NCBI GenBank assembly: GCA_910584915.1
Contig: CAJUDM010000031.1
Span: 1 to 52,518, forward strand
Direction: 5' to 3'
DNA from: an uncultured Lachnospiraceae bacterium
Lineage (GTDB): Bacteria > Bacillota > Clostridia > Lachnospirales > Lachnospiraceae
Length of the DNA stretch: 52,518 nucleotides
In this document: positions 25,425-34,222 of the stretch, in pieces
How the letters are laid out: every line of letters starts with the position of its first letter
How positions within the stretch are numbered: position 1 is the first letter of the stretch
Program-made: the position numbers and the translations under genes
Notes under the pieces: generated by a model
What the model saw: the letters and a program-made list of their open reading frames with translations, nothing else
Told to the model about the DNA's origin: nothing
Database searches by the model: none

Positions 25425-26459
25425 TCATTTCACAAGCATCGCATCCCCAAACGAAAAAAAGCGATACCTCTCCCGCACCGCCTCCTCGTACGCCGCAAGC
25501 ACCCTCTCCCTGCCCGCCAGCGCCGAGACAAGCATGATCAGTGTGGACTCCGGCAGATGGAAGTTTGTCAGAAGGCAGTCCAGCACTTTAAACCGGTATC
25601 CGGGATAGATAAAGATTTCCGTGTTGCCGCTGCAGGCGGCAAGGCGTCCGTTTTCATCCGCCGCGCTCTCGATCGTTCTCGCGGAAGTCGTTCCCACACA
25701 GATCACCCTTCCGCCCTTCTCCTTCGCCCGGTTGATCTTTTCGGCGGCTTCCGCGGAAACCTCATAATATTCGGAATGCATGTGGTGTTCCAGCACATTC
25801 TCCTCCTTCACCGGGCGGAACGTGCCGAGCCCCACGTGCAGCGTCACATAGGCGGTCTGTACTCCCATCTTCTCGATCTCCTGCAGCAGCTCCGCGGTAA
25901 AATGCAGCCCCGCCGTGGGAGCCGCCGCCGAGCCCTCATATTTTGCATAAACCGTCTGATAGCGATTCTTATCCTGTAATTTGTGGGTGATATAAGGCGG
26001 CAGGGGCATCTCCCCAAGCTGATCCAGCACCTCCTCAAAGATGCCCTCGTATGTAAAACGAATCAGCCGGTTTCCCTCCTCCACCACTTCCAGAACTTCC
26101 GCCCTCAAAAGTCCATCACCGAAAGAAAGCTTCGCCCCCGGGCGCATTTTTTTCCCCGGGCGGACTAACGTCTCCCAGACGTCCTTCTCCCTCCGCTTTA
26201 AGAGCAGGACTTCCACCGCCGCGCCGGTCTCCTCCTTCACACCGAGGAGCCTTGCCGGGATCACCTTGGTATTATTCAGGACAAGACAGTCCCCCGGCAC
26301 AAGATACCGCAGAATATCCCGGAAGACATAATGCTCTATCTCACCTGTTTCTTTATCCAGCACAAGCAGGCGGGAAGACGCCCGGTCCGTTAAAGGATCC
26401 TGGGCGATCAGCTCCTGCGGCAGTTCAAAATAAAAATCGCTCTTTTTTAATTCCTGCAT
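25425..26459 (-). CDS. queA: S-adenosylmethionine:tRNA ribosyltransferase-isomerase
   Basis: QueA transfers and isomerises the ribosyl group of S-adenosylmethionine onto preQ1-modified tRNA to give epoxyqueuosine. The protein is 344 residues, normal for the family, with the conserved FYFELPQELIAQDPLTDR N-terminus, the PARL region, APTAGLHFT and the C-terminal TNFHLPESTLIMLVSA block. It starts two bases after the stop of the M18 aminopeptidase gene with GGAGAAG as its binding site, so the two are co-transcribed and probably translationally coupled. No other queuosine gene is in the window. Confidence 0.96.
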   Translation of the reverse strand: MQELKKSDFYFELPQELIAQDPLTDRASSRLLVLDKETGEIEHYVFRDILRYLVPGDCLVLNNTKVIPARLLGVKEETGAAVEVLLLKRREKDVWETLVRPGKKMRPGAKLSFGDGLLRAEVLEVVEEGNRLIRFTYEGIFEEVLDQLGEMPLPPYITHKLQDKNRYQTVYAKYEGSAAAPTAGLHFTAELLQEIEKMGVQTAYVTLHVGLGTFRPVKEENVLEHHMHSEYYEVSAEAAEKINRAKEKGGRVICVGTTSARTIESAADENGRLAACSGNTEIFIYPGYRFKVLDCLLTNFHLPESTLIMLVSALAGRERVLAAYEEAVRERYRFFSFGDAMLVK

Positions 26460-26461
26460 GC

Positions 26462-27895
26462 TTAAAAATTCTTCTCCCCCTGCAAAAACGCCACATAACC
26501 GCGCATCGCCTCGTACAGATCCGCTTTGCTGATCGCCTCCCAGGGCGCGTGCATATTTAACACCGGAACCCCGCTGTCGATCACATTCATCCCATAGAGT
26601 GCCAGAATATAGGCGATGGTCCCGCCGCCGCCCAGATCCACTTTGCCGAGCTCCGCCGTCTGGAAGTTTACCTTCGCCTCATCCAAAATACTGCGCAGAT
26701 AAGCGAGATACTCCGCATTGGCATCGTTGGAGCCGGATTTTCCCCTCGCCCCCGTAAACTTGTTAAACACCATGCCGCCGCCCAGGAAAGCCACGTTCTT
26801 CTTGTCGAAGCTGGACGCATAGGTAGGATCGTATGCAGAGCTCACATCGGAGGAGAGCATACAGGAATTAGACAAACATCTCCGGTAAGCCAGTTCCGAA
26901 TACTGTCCCGCAAGGTTCATCACCTCCACCAGCGCATTCTCAAAGAATTTGGACTGCATACCGGTAGCTCCCACAGAGCCGATCTCCTCCTTGTCCACCA
27001 GGATACAGCACGCCGTCTTCTCCGGCTCCTTCACCTCCAAAATCGCCTTCATCGAAGGATATGCGCAGACTCTGTCATCATGCCCGTAAGCTAGGATCAT
27101 GCTTCTGTCAAAACCGGCATCCCTCGCTTTTCCGGCGGGCACGATCTCCAGTTCCGCCGAGATGAAGTCCTCCTCCTCCATATCATACTGCTCTTTTAAA
27201 ATGGCAAGGATTCCCTTTGTAATGGCATCTTTCGCCGCCTTTCCGGGCTCATCCTCCTTTTTCTCATCCTCTTTTTCCGTCTCGATCAGGATCGGGCGGT
27301 TTCCCACGATGATATCCAGCGCTTCGCCCTCGATCACCTTTGCCGCCTTCTTCTCAAGCTGTTCAGACGCCAGATGGATCAGAAGATCGGACACAAAAAA
27401 TACCGGATCGTCCTCATCCTCACCAATATTCAGTTCCACCGTCGTGCCGTCCTTCTTCACGACCACGCCGTGGATCGCCAAAGGCAGCGTCACCCACTGA
27501 TATTTCTTCACGCCGCCGTAATAGTGGGTATCCAGATAGGCAAAGCCGCCGTCCTCATAGAGCGGATTCTGTTTGACATCCAGCCTCGGCGAATCGATAT
27601 GCGCGCCCAGAATATTCATGCCAGCCTCCATCGGCTGTCTACCGATCTGAAACATGGCAATGGATTTGTTCATGTGTACATGGTACACCTTGTCGCCCGC
27701 CTTCAATGTCCGGTTCTCAGCGATCGCCGCTTCCAATTCCACATACCCTTCCCGCTCGATCTCTGTCACGATCTCATCGATGCACTCCCGCTCAGTCTTG
27801 CCGTTGTCCAGAAATTCTTTGTAGCCCTCGGCAAATTTTTCCGCCTCTTTTACCTGTTTTTCATCGTACAACAGCCATGTGTTTTTGTGTTCCAT
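26462..27895 (-). CDS. M18 family aminopeptidase
   Basis: A dinuclear-zinc cytosolic aminopeptidase of 477 residues. M18 landmarks are GAHIDSPRLD, the DKEEIGSVG active-site Glu segment, AYGHDDRV and DVSSAYDP. The family forms large tetrahedral dodecamers that trim N-terminal acidic or neutral residues. AGGAGG lies about a dozen bases before the ATG. It is the first gene of a two-gene unit with queA, with only two bases between stop and next start. An acidic insertion around residue 215 (Lys/Glu-rich) is a variable loop. Confidence 0.92.
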   Translation of the reverse strand: MEHKNTWLLYDEKQVKEAEKFAEGYKEFLDNGKTERECIDEIVTEIEREGYVELEAAIAENRTLKAGDKVYHVHMNKSIAMFQIGRQPMEAGMNILGAHIDSPRLDVKQNPLYEDGGFAYLDTHYYGGVKKYQWVTLPLAIHGVVVKKDGTTVELNIGEDEDDPVFFVSDLLIHLASEQLEKKAAKVIEGEALDIIVGNRPILIETEKEDEKKEDEPGKAAKDAITKGILAILKEQYDMEEEDFISAELEIVPAGKARDAGFDRSMILAYGHDDRVCAYPSMKAILEVKEPEKTACCILVDKEEIGSVGATGMQSKFFENALVEVMNLAGQYSELAYRRCLSNSCMLSSDVSSAYDPTYASSFDKKNVAFLGGGMVFNKFTGARGKSGSNDANAEYLAYLRSILDEAKVNFQTAELGKVDLGGGGTIAYILALYGMNVIDSGVPVLNMHAPWEAISKADLYEAMRGYVAFLQGEKNF

Positions 27896-27999
27896 TGCTT
27901 TTAATTCCTCCTGTTCTGAATGATTTTAAAGTACAATATTATTCACTTCGCCAAATCCGGACCGTTCTCAAGCCAAATATACTGTTTTCGTAACCACTT

Positions 28000-28058
28000 G
28001 TGCCGCATCAAATCTGCCTGTAAATTCCCGATCTATGCATCTCTTACTATTGCGGCAC
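28000..28058. repeat. GTGCCGCA/TGCGGCAC inverted repeat after the lipoprotein gene
   Basis: Eight-base perfect arms at 28000-28007 and 28051-28058 flank a 43-base loop, beginning shortly after the lipoprotein stop. No T-tract follows. The rest of the 27896-28072 gap shows nothing else. Confidence 0.35.
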
Positions 28059-28072
28059 TGCATCAATGGCAT

Positions 28073-28699
28073 TCAATATGCAGACGGATCCATATTCGGC
28101 GTATCCGATGTCTTATCATACTGAAAACTGTACACACCCTCAAAACCGGACCATCCGGGATTGAATGTCACTGTAGCCACATCCCCATCCAACGTTATCA
28201 CACCGCCCGTCTCACTTCCGTCCGGCGCAAGCGCCGTAAATTCCAGCCCCTTTTCCGTCAGCATGCCGCTCACATCATCAAAGGAAGCAAGCCTGAAAAT
28301 GCGGATCAGGATCTGATAGGTTCCGGCCTCCGTCTTCTGAATTTCCATGCCGGGCTCTTCAACATCGGAAGCATTGTATTCACCCACATAGGGATCAGCT
28401 TCCATCCCCTCTGTCTCCACGTTTTCTGAATTTACTGAAACCTCAGGGCCGGCGGCGCTGTTATCGCCGCTTTCTGTTATCTGACCATCCCGATCAGCCA
28501 TCCCGTCTTCCCTCATCCCGATATCCGCCGGTCCGGGCGCATCACGATCCGACGCCTCTATCGGTTCCGACTCCACGATCTGGATTTCGCCATCCTCTCC
28601 TTCTGCATCTGTCCCGCAGGCAGTGAGCACAGACAACACAAGGAACAATACGCCGCATATATATCTCTTTTTTGTACTATATATTGGTATAATTTTCAT
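28073..28699 (-). CDS. Lipoprotein of unknown function
   Basis: A 208-residue exported lipoprotein. A basic N-terminus and hydrophobic core lead to a lipobox VLTAC at about residue 28, followed by a Gly/Asp/Glu-rich spacer of about 100 residues and a small globular tail. The tail may bind a ligand but has no motif I recognise. The GGAGG directly abuts an upstream ATG (28711), which is too close to work well, so the ATG at 28699 is preferred. The start remains uncertain by four codons. It lies 22 bases downstream of the GNAT gene on the same strand. Confidence 0.75.
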   Translation of the reverse strand: MKIIPIYSTKKRYICGVLFLVLSVLTACGTDAEGEDGEIQIVESEPIEASDRDAPGPADIGMREDGMADRDGQITESGDNSAAGPEVSVNSENVETEGMEADPYVGEYNASDVEEPGMEIQKTEAGTYQILIRIFRLASFDDVSGMLTEKGLEFTALAPDGSETGGVITLDGDVATVTFNPGWSGFEGVYSFQYDKTSDTPNMDPSAY

Positions 28700-28721
28700 A
28701 CTGCAATCCATCCTCCGGTGT

Positions 28722-29219
28722 TTATAACTCTATATAGTATGGACAGATATCCTCAAATATACCGCTCTTTAAGCGAAATCCTCCCGGAATCACACCGAGC
28801 TGATGAAAACCGATCCTTTCATACAGATGCCTCGCATGGATATTGGAGGCGACAACCGCATTAAACTGCAAAATTTTGAACCCAAGCTTCCGCGCCTGCT
28901 CCATGCAGTCCTTCACCAGCCTTTCACCGATATGCCTGCCCCTGCAGCGCGAAGCCACCGCATAACTCGCGTTGCAGATGTGGCCGCATCTTCCGATATT
29001 ATTCGGGTGAAGAATATACAGCCCCAACACTTCCCCGCTCTCTGAATCCTGCGCAATTCCACAATAACTTTGTCCAGCAAAAAATGCTTCCCCCGTCTCC
29101 ACTGTCAAACAGTCTTCCTGCGGGAAAGCAGTTCCTTCATCCACAACCTCATTCCAGACAGATACCATAAAGCAGATATCCTCCGAAGTATACTTCCTTA
29201 TCATAATACGATTTTCCAT
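28722..29219 (-). CDS. GNAT family N-acetyltransferase
   Basis: A roughly 165-residue acetyl-CoA-dependent acetyltransferase. Motif A is seen as SRCRGRHIGERLV (the R/QxxGxG/A pyrophosphate-binding loop), followed by the helix and NIHARHLYERIGF, which is motif B. The PGGFRLKSGIFEDI tail resembles small-molecule or amino-acid acetyltransferases such as phosphinothricin-type enzymes. The substrate is unknown. The ATG at 29219 fits an AGGGG ten bases upstream; a TTG three codons earlier is possible. The promoter at 29269-29297 probably serves this gene and the lipoprotein gene. Confidence 0.88.
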   Translation of the reverse strand: MENRIMIRKYTSEDICFMVSVWNEVVDEGTAFPQEDCLTVETGEAFFAGQSYCGIAQDSESGEVLGLYILHPNNIGRCGHICNASYAVASRCRGRHIGERLVKDCMEQARKLGFKILQFNAVVASNIHARHLYERIGFHQLGVIPGGFRLKSGIFEDICPYYIEL

Positions 29220-29268
29220 AAAACGCAATCCCCTGCAATTCTTTTTTCAGGCGGCTGAACAAGTACGC

Positions 29269-29297
29269 TTATACAGATTTTGTAACAAAATACCAAG
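29269..29297 (-). promoter_or_regulatory. Promoter of the GNAT-lipoprotein pair
   Basis: On the minus strand TTGGTA (29292-29297) and TATAAG (29269-29274) are 17 bases apart. Confidence 0.5.
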
Positions 29298-29309
29298 TCC
29301 TGAATCAGA

Positions 29310-29528
29310 TCACTGCCGGATCCTGTCCAGCTTATGAAACAGAACAGTCCTTTCCTTCATAGAAATCTTTCCGACTCCGTAGCCGTATTCCTTTGCCTCC
29401 TTCTTATATGTCAAAAAAGAATGGTCCAGATCAAAGCCCATGATCTCTTTCAATTCTTCATATGACAGTTTATATTCATCTTTATCATTTTTCTGTAACC
29501 AATTCCATAACGGTTCGTACTTGCTCAC
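29310..29528 (-). CDS. Small conserved-type protein of unknown function
   Basis: A 72-residue soluble protein starting at GTG with AAGGGG seven bases upstream. It begins KYEPLWNWLQKNDKDEYKLS and continues with a motif GFDLDHSFLTYKKEA and a basic C-terminal strand. This pattern recurs in small bacterial proteins of a DUF (possibly DUF7662) whose function is not known. I am not certain of the family number. It might bind nucleic acid, judging by the Lys/Arg/Trp content, but this is speculation. Confidence 0.7.
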   Translation of the reverse strand: MSKYEPLWNWLQKNDKDEYKLSYEELKEIMGFDLDHSFLTYKKEAKEYGYGVGKISMKERTVLFHKLDRIRQ

Positions 29529-29588
29529 AATAATACCCCTTTTTGTTCATCCTTTTGAAATATAATCTTCCGCTTTATGCTGTTTTTT

Positions 29589-29653
29589 CCATCGTCGGGG
29601 CATCGGAGAACGCCGTAAGGCCTTCTGTCCGATGCCCCGCTGCCAGGCGATGG
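29589..29653. terminator. Very stable hairpin directly after pheT
   Basis: CCATCG (29589-29594) pairs with CGATGG (29648-29653), then CGGGGCATCGGA (29596-29607) with TCCGATGCCCCG (29628-29639), then an inner AGAA/TTCT stem. It starts one base after the pheT stop. There is no T-tract on the minus strand, so it may block 3' exonucleases and not act as a standard terminator. Confidence 0.6.
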
Positions 29654-29654
29654 C

Positions 29655-32075
29655 TTACTGCCTCAACTCAATCCCCATCGACTGCAGTCCGTTCAAAATT
29701 TTCTTCATCGCCGCTGTGATATCACTCTCCTCAAGCGTCCGGTCTTTCGCCCGGAACGTGATATTGTAAGCCACAGACTTAAACCCTTCTTTGATCTGGC
29801 TGCCCTCATAAATATCAAACAGCTTATAGGATTCCAGTATCTTTCCTCCGCGCTGTGCCAACATCTTCTCGATCTGTCCCACCCGGATATCCTTCGGCAC
29901 GACCATACTGATATCCCGCATCACCGCCGGGAACTTCGCGATCCCCTCATACTTCCTGTCAAAGGTCGCAAGAGGCACGATCTCAGGCATATCCAGCACT
30001 GCCACATACGCCCTGGTCTTCATATCGTAATTCTCGTAGACCTCCGGATGGACTTCGCCCAGATAGCCGAGCACCTTCCCGTCATAATACACAAGCGCCT
30101 GTCTGCCGGGATGCAGAAAACTCTTGCCTGCCTCCGGATCATACTCCGGTTTTTTATCAAGCCCCACACTCTCCAGAAACTCTTCGACCACACCTTTCAT
30201 CGTAAAGAAATCACCCTCGCCGTAAAACCCTAACGTAAACTGCATTCTCTCCTCCGGCAGCTCCGTCAGAGGCAGGCTCTTCGGCAGATAGATATTCCCC
30301 AGCTCATACAGCCTGCACACTTTGTTCCTTCTGTTGAAATTGGTGGAAAGGCTTGCCAGCATACCGTTTAAGGAAACCGTCCGCATAATGGAGAAATCCT
30401 CCCCCAGCGGATTGGATATCTCAATCGCCTTTCTGAGCTCCGAATCCTCCGGCAAAAGCAGTTTATCAAACACCTTCGGGCTCTCGAAGGAATAGCACAT
30501 CCCCTGGGAGAAGCCGCAGTATTCCGCGATATCCCTTGCCTTCTGCTCTATGCGCATCTTAAACTGCAGCTTGCCCGCCGTGGCGGAACCGCTGGGAAGC
30601 GTGGTCGGGATCTTGTCATAACCATAAAATCTCGCCGCCTCCTCCGCAATATCCGCAAAAGACAGAAGATCCTGCCTGAAAGAAGGACAGATGATCTCGT
30701 TTGTCTTTTCGTCATACTCAAGTTCGATCGCCTTAAAGTATCCCAGCATATCCTCCGCCGGAATCTCCGTGCCCAGAAACTCATTGATCTTCTCCGGTTC
30801 AAAAGCCACCCTCACAGGCTCCGGCAGCGGTGCGTGCACATCCGCCGTCCCGGCAACAACTCTGCCGCAGCCCAGCTCCTCAATGAGCTGACACGCCCTG
30901 TCGATGGCTGCCTTGGCGTTGTGGGGATCAAGCCCTTTTTCAAACTTTCCGGAGGCATCCGTGCGCAGCCCGATCCTCTTGGCAGATTTCCTGATATTGG
31001 CACCGTTAAAAGTCGCCGCCTCAAACAGAACGGTCTTTACTTCATCGGTGATCATGGAATTTTCACCGCCCATGATCCCGGCAATACCAACCTCTTTCTC
31101 ACCGTCGCAGATCATCAGCACTTCGCCATCCAGCTTCCGCTCCTGACCGTCCAGCGTGGTAAACACATCCCCGTCCTTCGCCCGGCGCACGATGATCTGA
31201 TGTCCCGCAATCGTGTCCAGGTCGTAAGCGTGCATGGGCTGGCCGTACTCTTCCATCACATAGTTGGTGATATCCACCAGATTGTTGATCGGGCGAATGC
31301 CGCTTGCCGCCAGTCTTCTCTGCATCCATTTCGGGGAGGGTGCGATCCTGATATCCGTACATACTCTCGCACAATAGCGGGTGCACAGATCTTTATCCTG
31401 CACTTCTACTTTAATATAGTCATTCACATCCCCCGTCTCATTCTGAATCTTCACATCGGGCGCATGAAAGGGCTTGCGGAAGGTCGCCGCCGCTTCCCTG
31501 GCGATACCGATAATACTGTAGCAGTCCACCCTGTTGGAGGTGATCTCATACTCAAACACCGTATCGCGAAGCCCCAGCGCTTCGATCGCGTCATCTCCCG
31601 CCTTCACGGAATCATCAAAAATGTAGATGCCATACTCCGGCGCCTCGGGATAAAAATTCCGGTCAGAGCCGAGTTCCTCTATGGAACACATCATGCCCTC
31701 GGAAGGTACGCCCCGCAGCTTTCCTGCCTTGATCGCAATACCCTCCTCCGGCAGGGGCCCGCCGTCGTGTCCGCCCGCCACCTTACCGCCGTCCAGCACC
31801 ACAGGTACTTTATCGCCGACCTTCACATTAGGCGCCCCTGTCACGATCTGAATCGTCTTTTCGCCGATATTCACCTGGCAGACGATCAACTTATCCGCAT
31901 CGGGATGGGGCGCGATCTCAGTAATCTCCCCCACCACGATCTTCTCCAGATTTTTGTCCAGTCTCTCATATCCTTCACACTTTGTACCGGACAAGGTCAT
32001 CGCATCGCAAAATTCCTGGTCCGTGCACGCAAGATCCGGCACATAAGCTTTGATCCATGATAATGCTGTATTCAT
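29655..32075 (-). CDS. pheT: Phenylalanyl-tRNA synthetase beta subunit
   Basis: The beta subunit of the alpha2-beta2 enzyme that charges tRNA-Phe. At 806 residues it has the expected parts: an N-terminal tRNA-binding (EMAP-like) domain, B3/B4 editing domain, B5, the catalytic-like core, and a C-terminal ferredoxin-fold anticodon-binding domain ending near SMGIELRQ. AGGAGAT precedes the ATG. Unusually it does not directly follow pheS: a 118-residue membrane-protein gene lies between them. Expression should still depend on the T-box leader of pheS. Confidence 0.97.
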   Translation of the reverse strand: MNTALSWIKAYVPDLACTDQEFCDAMTLSGTKCEGYERLDKNLEKIVVGEITEIAPHPDADKLIVCQVNIGEKTIQIVTGAPNVKVGDKVPVVLDGGKVAGGHDGGPLPEEGIAIKAGKLRGVPSEGMMCSIEELGSDRNFYPEAPEYGIYIFDDSVKAGDDAIEALGLRDTVFEYEITSNRVDCYSIIGIAREAAATFRKPFHAPDVKIQNETGDVNDYIKVEVQDKDLCTRYCARVCTDIRIAPSPKWMQRRLAASGIRPINNLVDITNYVMEEYGQPMHAYDLDTIAGHQIIVRRAKDGDVFTTLDGQERKLDGEVLMICDGEKEVGIAGIMGGENSMITDEVKTVLFEAATFNGANIRKSAKRIGLRTDASGKFEKGLDPHNAKAAIDRACQLIEELGCGRVVAGTADVHAPLPEPVRVAFEPEKINEFLGTEIPAEDMLGYFKAIELEYDEKTNEIICPSFRQDLLSFADIAEEAARFYGYDKIPTTLPSGSATAGKLQFKMRIEQKARDIAEYCGFSQGMCYSFESPKVFDKLLLPEDSELRKAIEISNPLGEDFSIMRTVSLNGMLASLSTNFNRRNKVCRLYELGNIYLPKSLPLTELPEERMQFTLGFYGEGDFFTMKGVVEEFLESVGLDKKPEYDPEAGKSFLHPGRQALVYYDGKVLGYLGEVHPEVYENYDMKTRAYVAVLDMPEIVPLATFDRKYEGIAKFPAVMRDISMVVPKDIRVGQIEKMLAQRGGKILESYKLFDIYEGSQIKEGFKSVAYNITFRAKDRTLEESDITAAMKKILNGLQSMGIELRQ

Positions 32076-32195
32076 TTTATCTATCTCCTATTCTGATATA
32101 TATTGTTTTTTCTTTGATACCATTTTTGTTCGCTTTTCAGAGAGGTGTACCATTGTCGCCGGAACTCCTTTTCCTCTGCTTTTCACTTTTCGGCG

Positions 32196-32552
32196 CTATT
32201 TTCGGGCGCTGTTCCTTGTTGAAAGGTATTTGAGCAATGTCGTTATAACTCCAAGACCGAAAACCAGAATAACACCTATTTTCCATATTTCCCGAGACAA
32301 CAGAACGCCCTCCGCATCATTGTAAATATATCTGAGATACAGATATCCTTCCAAATAAAGCCCTAAAGCTGTAGAAACTAACAGATGAAACTCCAACATA
32401 AGAACTGTCTGCCATTTTTTACTTGCACTATAATTAAGCCAGGATAACAGTAACTGTATTACCGGTAAAATAAGATCCAGCACAGCACCGCCCCTGAACC
32501 CTGCAATACAGATGACTAAAATGGAATAGTTCCATAAAATATTGATGATCAT
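32196..32552 (-). CDS. Small membrane protein inserted between pheS and pheT
   Basis: A 118-residue hydrophobic protein with about four membrane segments and a basic C-terminus. I recognise no family. Its codons and flanks are clearly more AT-rich than pheS and pheT, its ribosome binding site is weak (AAAGAAA only), and it lies in the same direction 27 bases after the pheS stop. A further 120 AT-rich bases separate it from pheT. This suggests an acquired gene that was tolerated in the operon and is transcribed with it. It may also be poorly expressed. Confidence 0.6.
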   Translation of the reverse strand: MIINILWNYSILVICIAGFRGGAVLDLILPVIQLLLSWLNYSASKKWQTVLMLEFHLLVSTALGLYLEGYLYLRYIYNDAEGVLLSREIWKIGVILVFGLGVITTLLKYLSTRNSARK

Positions 32553-32579
32553 TTTCTTTTTTGTTTTTCTTATGAAGCG

Positions 32580-33617
32580 TTAAAACTGTTTCAGGAACCT
32601 CACATCGTTCTCGTAGAGCAGGCGCATGTCGTCGATCTCATATTTCAGCAGAGAGATGCGCTCCAATCCCATACCGAAGGCAAAGCCGGAATACTCCTCC
32701 GGATCGATGCCGCTCATGCGCAGCACCTTCGGGTGCACCATGCCGCAGCCCAAAATCTCGATCCAGCCTTCGCCCTTGCAGAACCTACAGCCTTTGCCGC
32801 CGCACTTGAAGCAGCTCACATCCATCTCCGCGGAAGGCTCCGTGAACGGGAAATGATGGGGACGGAATTTTACCTTTGTCTCCGGTCCGTAAAGTTCCTT
32901 TGCAAACTCCTGCAGCGTTCCCTTTAAATCCGCGAAAGTGATACCTTTATCGATAACCATGCCTTCGATCTGGTGGAAGGACGGGGAGTGGGTGGCATCC
33001 ACCTCGTCGGAACGGAACACCCTGCCCGGCGCCAGCATACGGATGGGAGGCTTTTTCTGCTCCATCGTGCGCACCTGTACCGGGGAAGTCTGCGTCCGCA
33101 GAAGAATATCTCCGTTGATATAAAAAGTATCCTGTTCATCCTTCGCCGGATGGTCCGCCGGAATATTTAACGCCTCAAAGTTATAGTAATCCTTCTCGAT
33201 CTCGGGACCTTCCACAACCTCATAACCCATGCCCACAAAGATGCGCTCCACCTCTTCCATCACGATAAAGTTTGGATGCCTGTGCCCCATCTCGTTCTTT
33301 TTCGCCGGCAGGGTCACATCGATCACTTCCGCCTTCATCGCCGCCTCCCTGAGAGCGCGCTCCATCTTCTTTTTTGCCTGTTCCAATGCCGCTTCGATCT
33401 CAGCGCGGGCATCGTTCACCATTTGCCCGACTTTCGGACGATCCTCCGGCGCTACATCCTTCATGCCCTTCAATACTGCGGTCAGTTCTCCCTTTTTGCC
33501 GAGGATATTGACACGAACGTCATTTAATTTGTCCAACGCGGCGGACGCCTCGCCGCTTTCCATCAGCGCGATCTGTTCAAGCGCTTTTGCACGTATCTGT
33601 TCCAGTTTTTCTCTCAT
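32580..33617 (-). CDS. pheS: Phenylalanyl-tRNA synthetase alpha subunit
   Basis: The class II catalytic subunit of 345 residues. It has the N-terminal coiled coil that contacts tRNA, then motif 1 (GYEVVEGPEIEKDYYNFEALN), motif 2 with HSPSFHQIEG, and motif 3 near FGMGLERISLLKYEIDDMR. The Phe-pocket segment FTEPSAEMDV is present, as is a Cys-rich CFKCGGKGCRFCKGEGW segment. The ATG at 33617 is chosen for AGGAA upstream and because it begins the usual N-terminal helix. A T-box leader with a candidate TTC specifier lies upstream. Confidence 0.96.
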   Translation of the reverse strand: MREKLEQIRAKALEQIALMESGEASAALDKLNDVRVNILGKKGELTAVLKGMKDVAPEDRPKVGQMVNDARAEIEAALEQAKKKMERALREAAMKAEVIDVTLPAKKNEMGHRHPNFIVMEEVERIFVGMGYEVVEGPEIEKDYYNFEALNIPADHPAKDEQDTFYINGDILLRTQTSPVQVRTMEQKKPPIRMLAPGRVFRSDEVDATHSPSFHQIEGMVIDKGITFADLKGTLQEFAKELYGPETKVKFRPHHFPFTEPSAEMDVSCFKCGGKGCRFCKGEGWIEILGCGMVHPKVLRMSGIDPEEYSGFAFGMGLERISLLKYEIDDMRLLYENDVRFLKQF

Positions 33618-33691
33618 TTCATGCTTCCTTTCCCTGTGTTTTTTATCACGGTTGTTTTTGTTTTCGCCCTCAGTCAAAAGTTTCGCATCAA

Positions 33692-33790
33692 GATGCGGAG
33701 CATTTTACATTCCTCACAGTTCCGCATTGTCAACTAAGTGACATTGAGCATTTGACATCCGCGGCATTTTTTAAATGAATGCTCCACATC
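33692..33790. repeat. Inverted repeat in the leader between T-box and pheS
   Basis: GATGCGGAGCATT (33692-33704) pairs with AATGCTCCACATC (33778-33790) with one wobble, enclosing further small stems such as TGTCA/TGACA at 33728-33743. This leader stretch of about 200 bases is not part of the T-box and holds no gene. Confidence 0.5.
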
Positions 33791-33822
33791 CGCTAGACTC
33801 ATTGCCCGCAGGAATAAGCGAA

Positions 33823-34179
33823 AACAAAAAACCCCTGCACGGATATTCCATTTTCGAAATATCCATGCAAGGGACGAAATTCTCTCCGCGGTACCACCCT
33901 GCTTCCTGCCAAAACCGGCAGACTCTCGATCAGCGTAACGTGCCTTTTCCCGTTTTCTGCTACTCATGATCCGACAGCCATATCGGCACATGCCATTTCT
34001 ACCGGATGCAGGCGCATCCACATACGCTGACATTCCATGATCTGCCGCCATCATTTTCCCAAAAACCGCTCAGGTGTGAAATTAGAGCTTCGTCGGAACC
34101 CGAAAAGGCTCTCAGCCGATGGCCTCTTCTCTCTGTCTGGAATAACTGGCTCTTTTGCACCGTCACAGCGTTTAAACTA
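33823..34179 (-). promoter_or_regulatory. T-box riboswitch (tRNA-Phe responsive) upstream of pheS
   Basis: The minus strand carries the T-box sequence AGGGTGGTACCGCG (33887-33900) and a terminator stem (33826-33873) ending in six Ts. A candidate specifier TTC, matching Phe, lies at 34078-34080 within an AATTTCAC loop, and the GNTG-rich stem I region is upstream. Uncharged tRNA-Phe should stabilise the antiterminator and allow transcription of pheS-pheT. With the downstream leader, this fills the 605-base gene-free stretch. Confidence 0.93.
33826..33873 (-). terminator. T-box terminator hairpin
   Basis: CCCTTGCATGGATATT pairs with AATATCCGTGCAGGGG, followed by TTTTTT. It alternates with the antiterminator formed with the T-box sequence. 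Confidence 0.85.
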
Positions 34180-34185
34180 TCCTAC

Positions 34186-34214
34186 ATTCTAGTAACTTTT
34201 CCGCGGGCTGTCAA
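34186..34214 (-). promoter_or_regulatory. pheS operon promoter
   Basis: On the minus strand TTGACA (34209-34214) and TAGAAT (34186-34191) are 17 bases apart, just upstream of the T-box leader. Confidence 0.8.
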
Positions 34215-34222
34215 GTGTTTTA

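Noticed and set aside
30834..32060. Long plus-strand open frame opposite pheT
   Set aside because: A shadow of pheT with no start signals and no motif.
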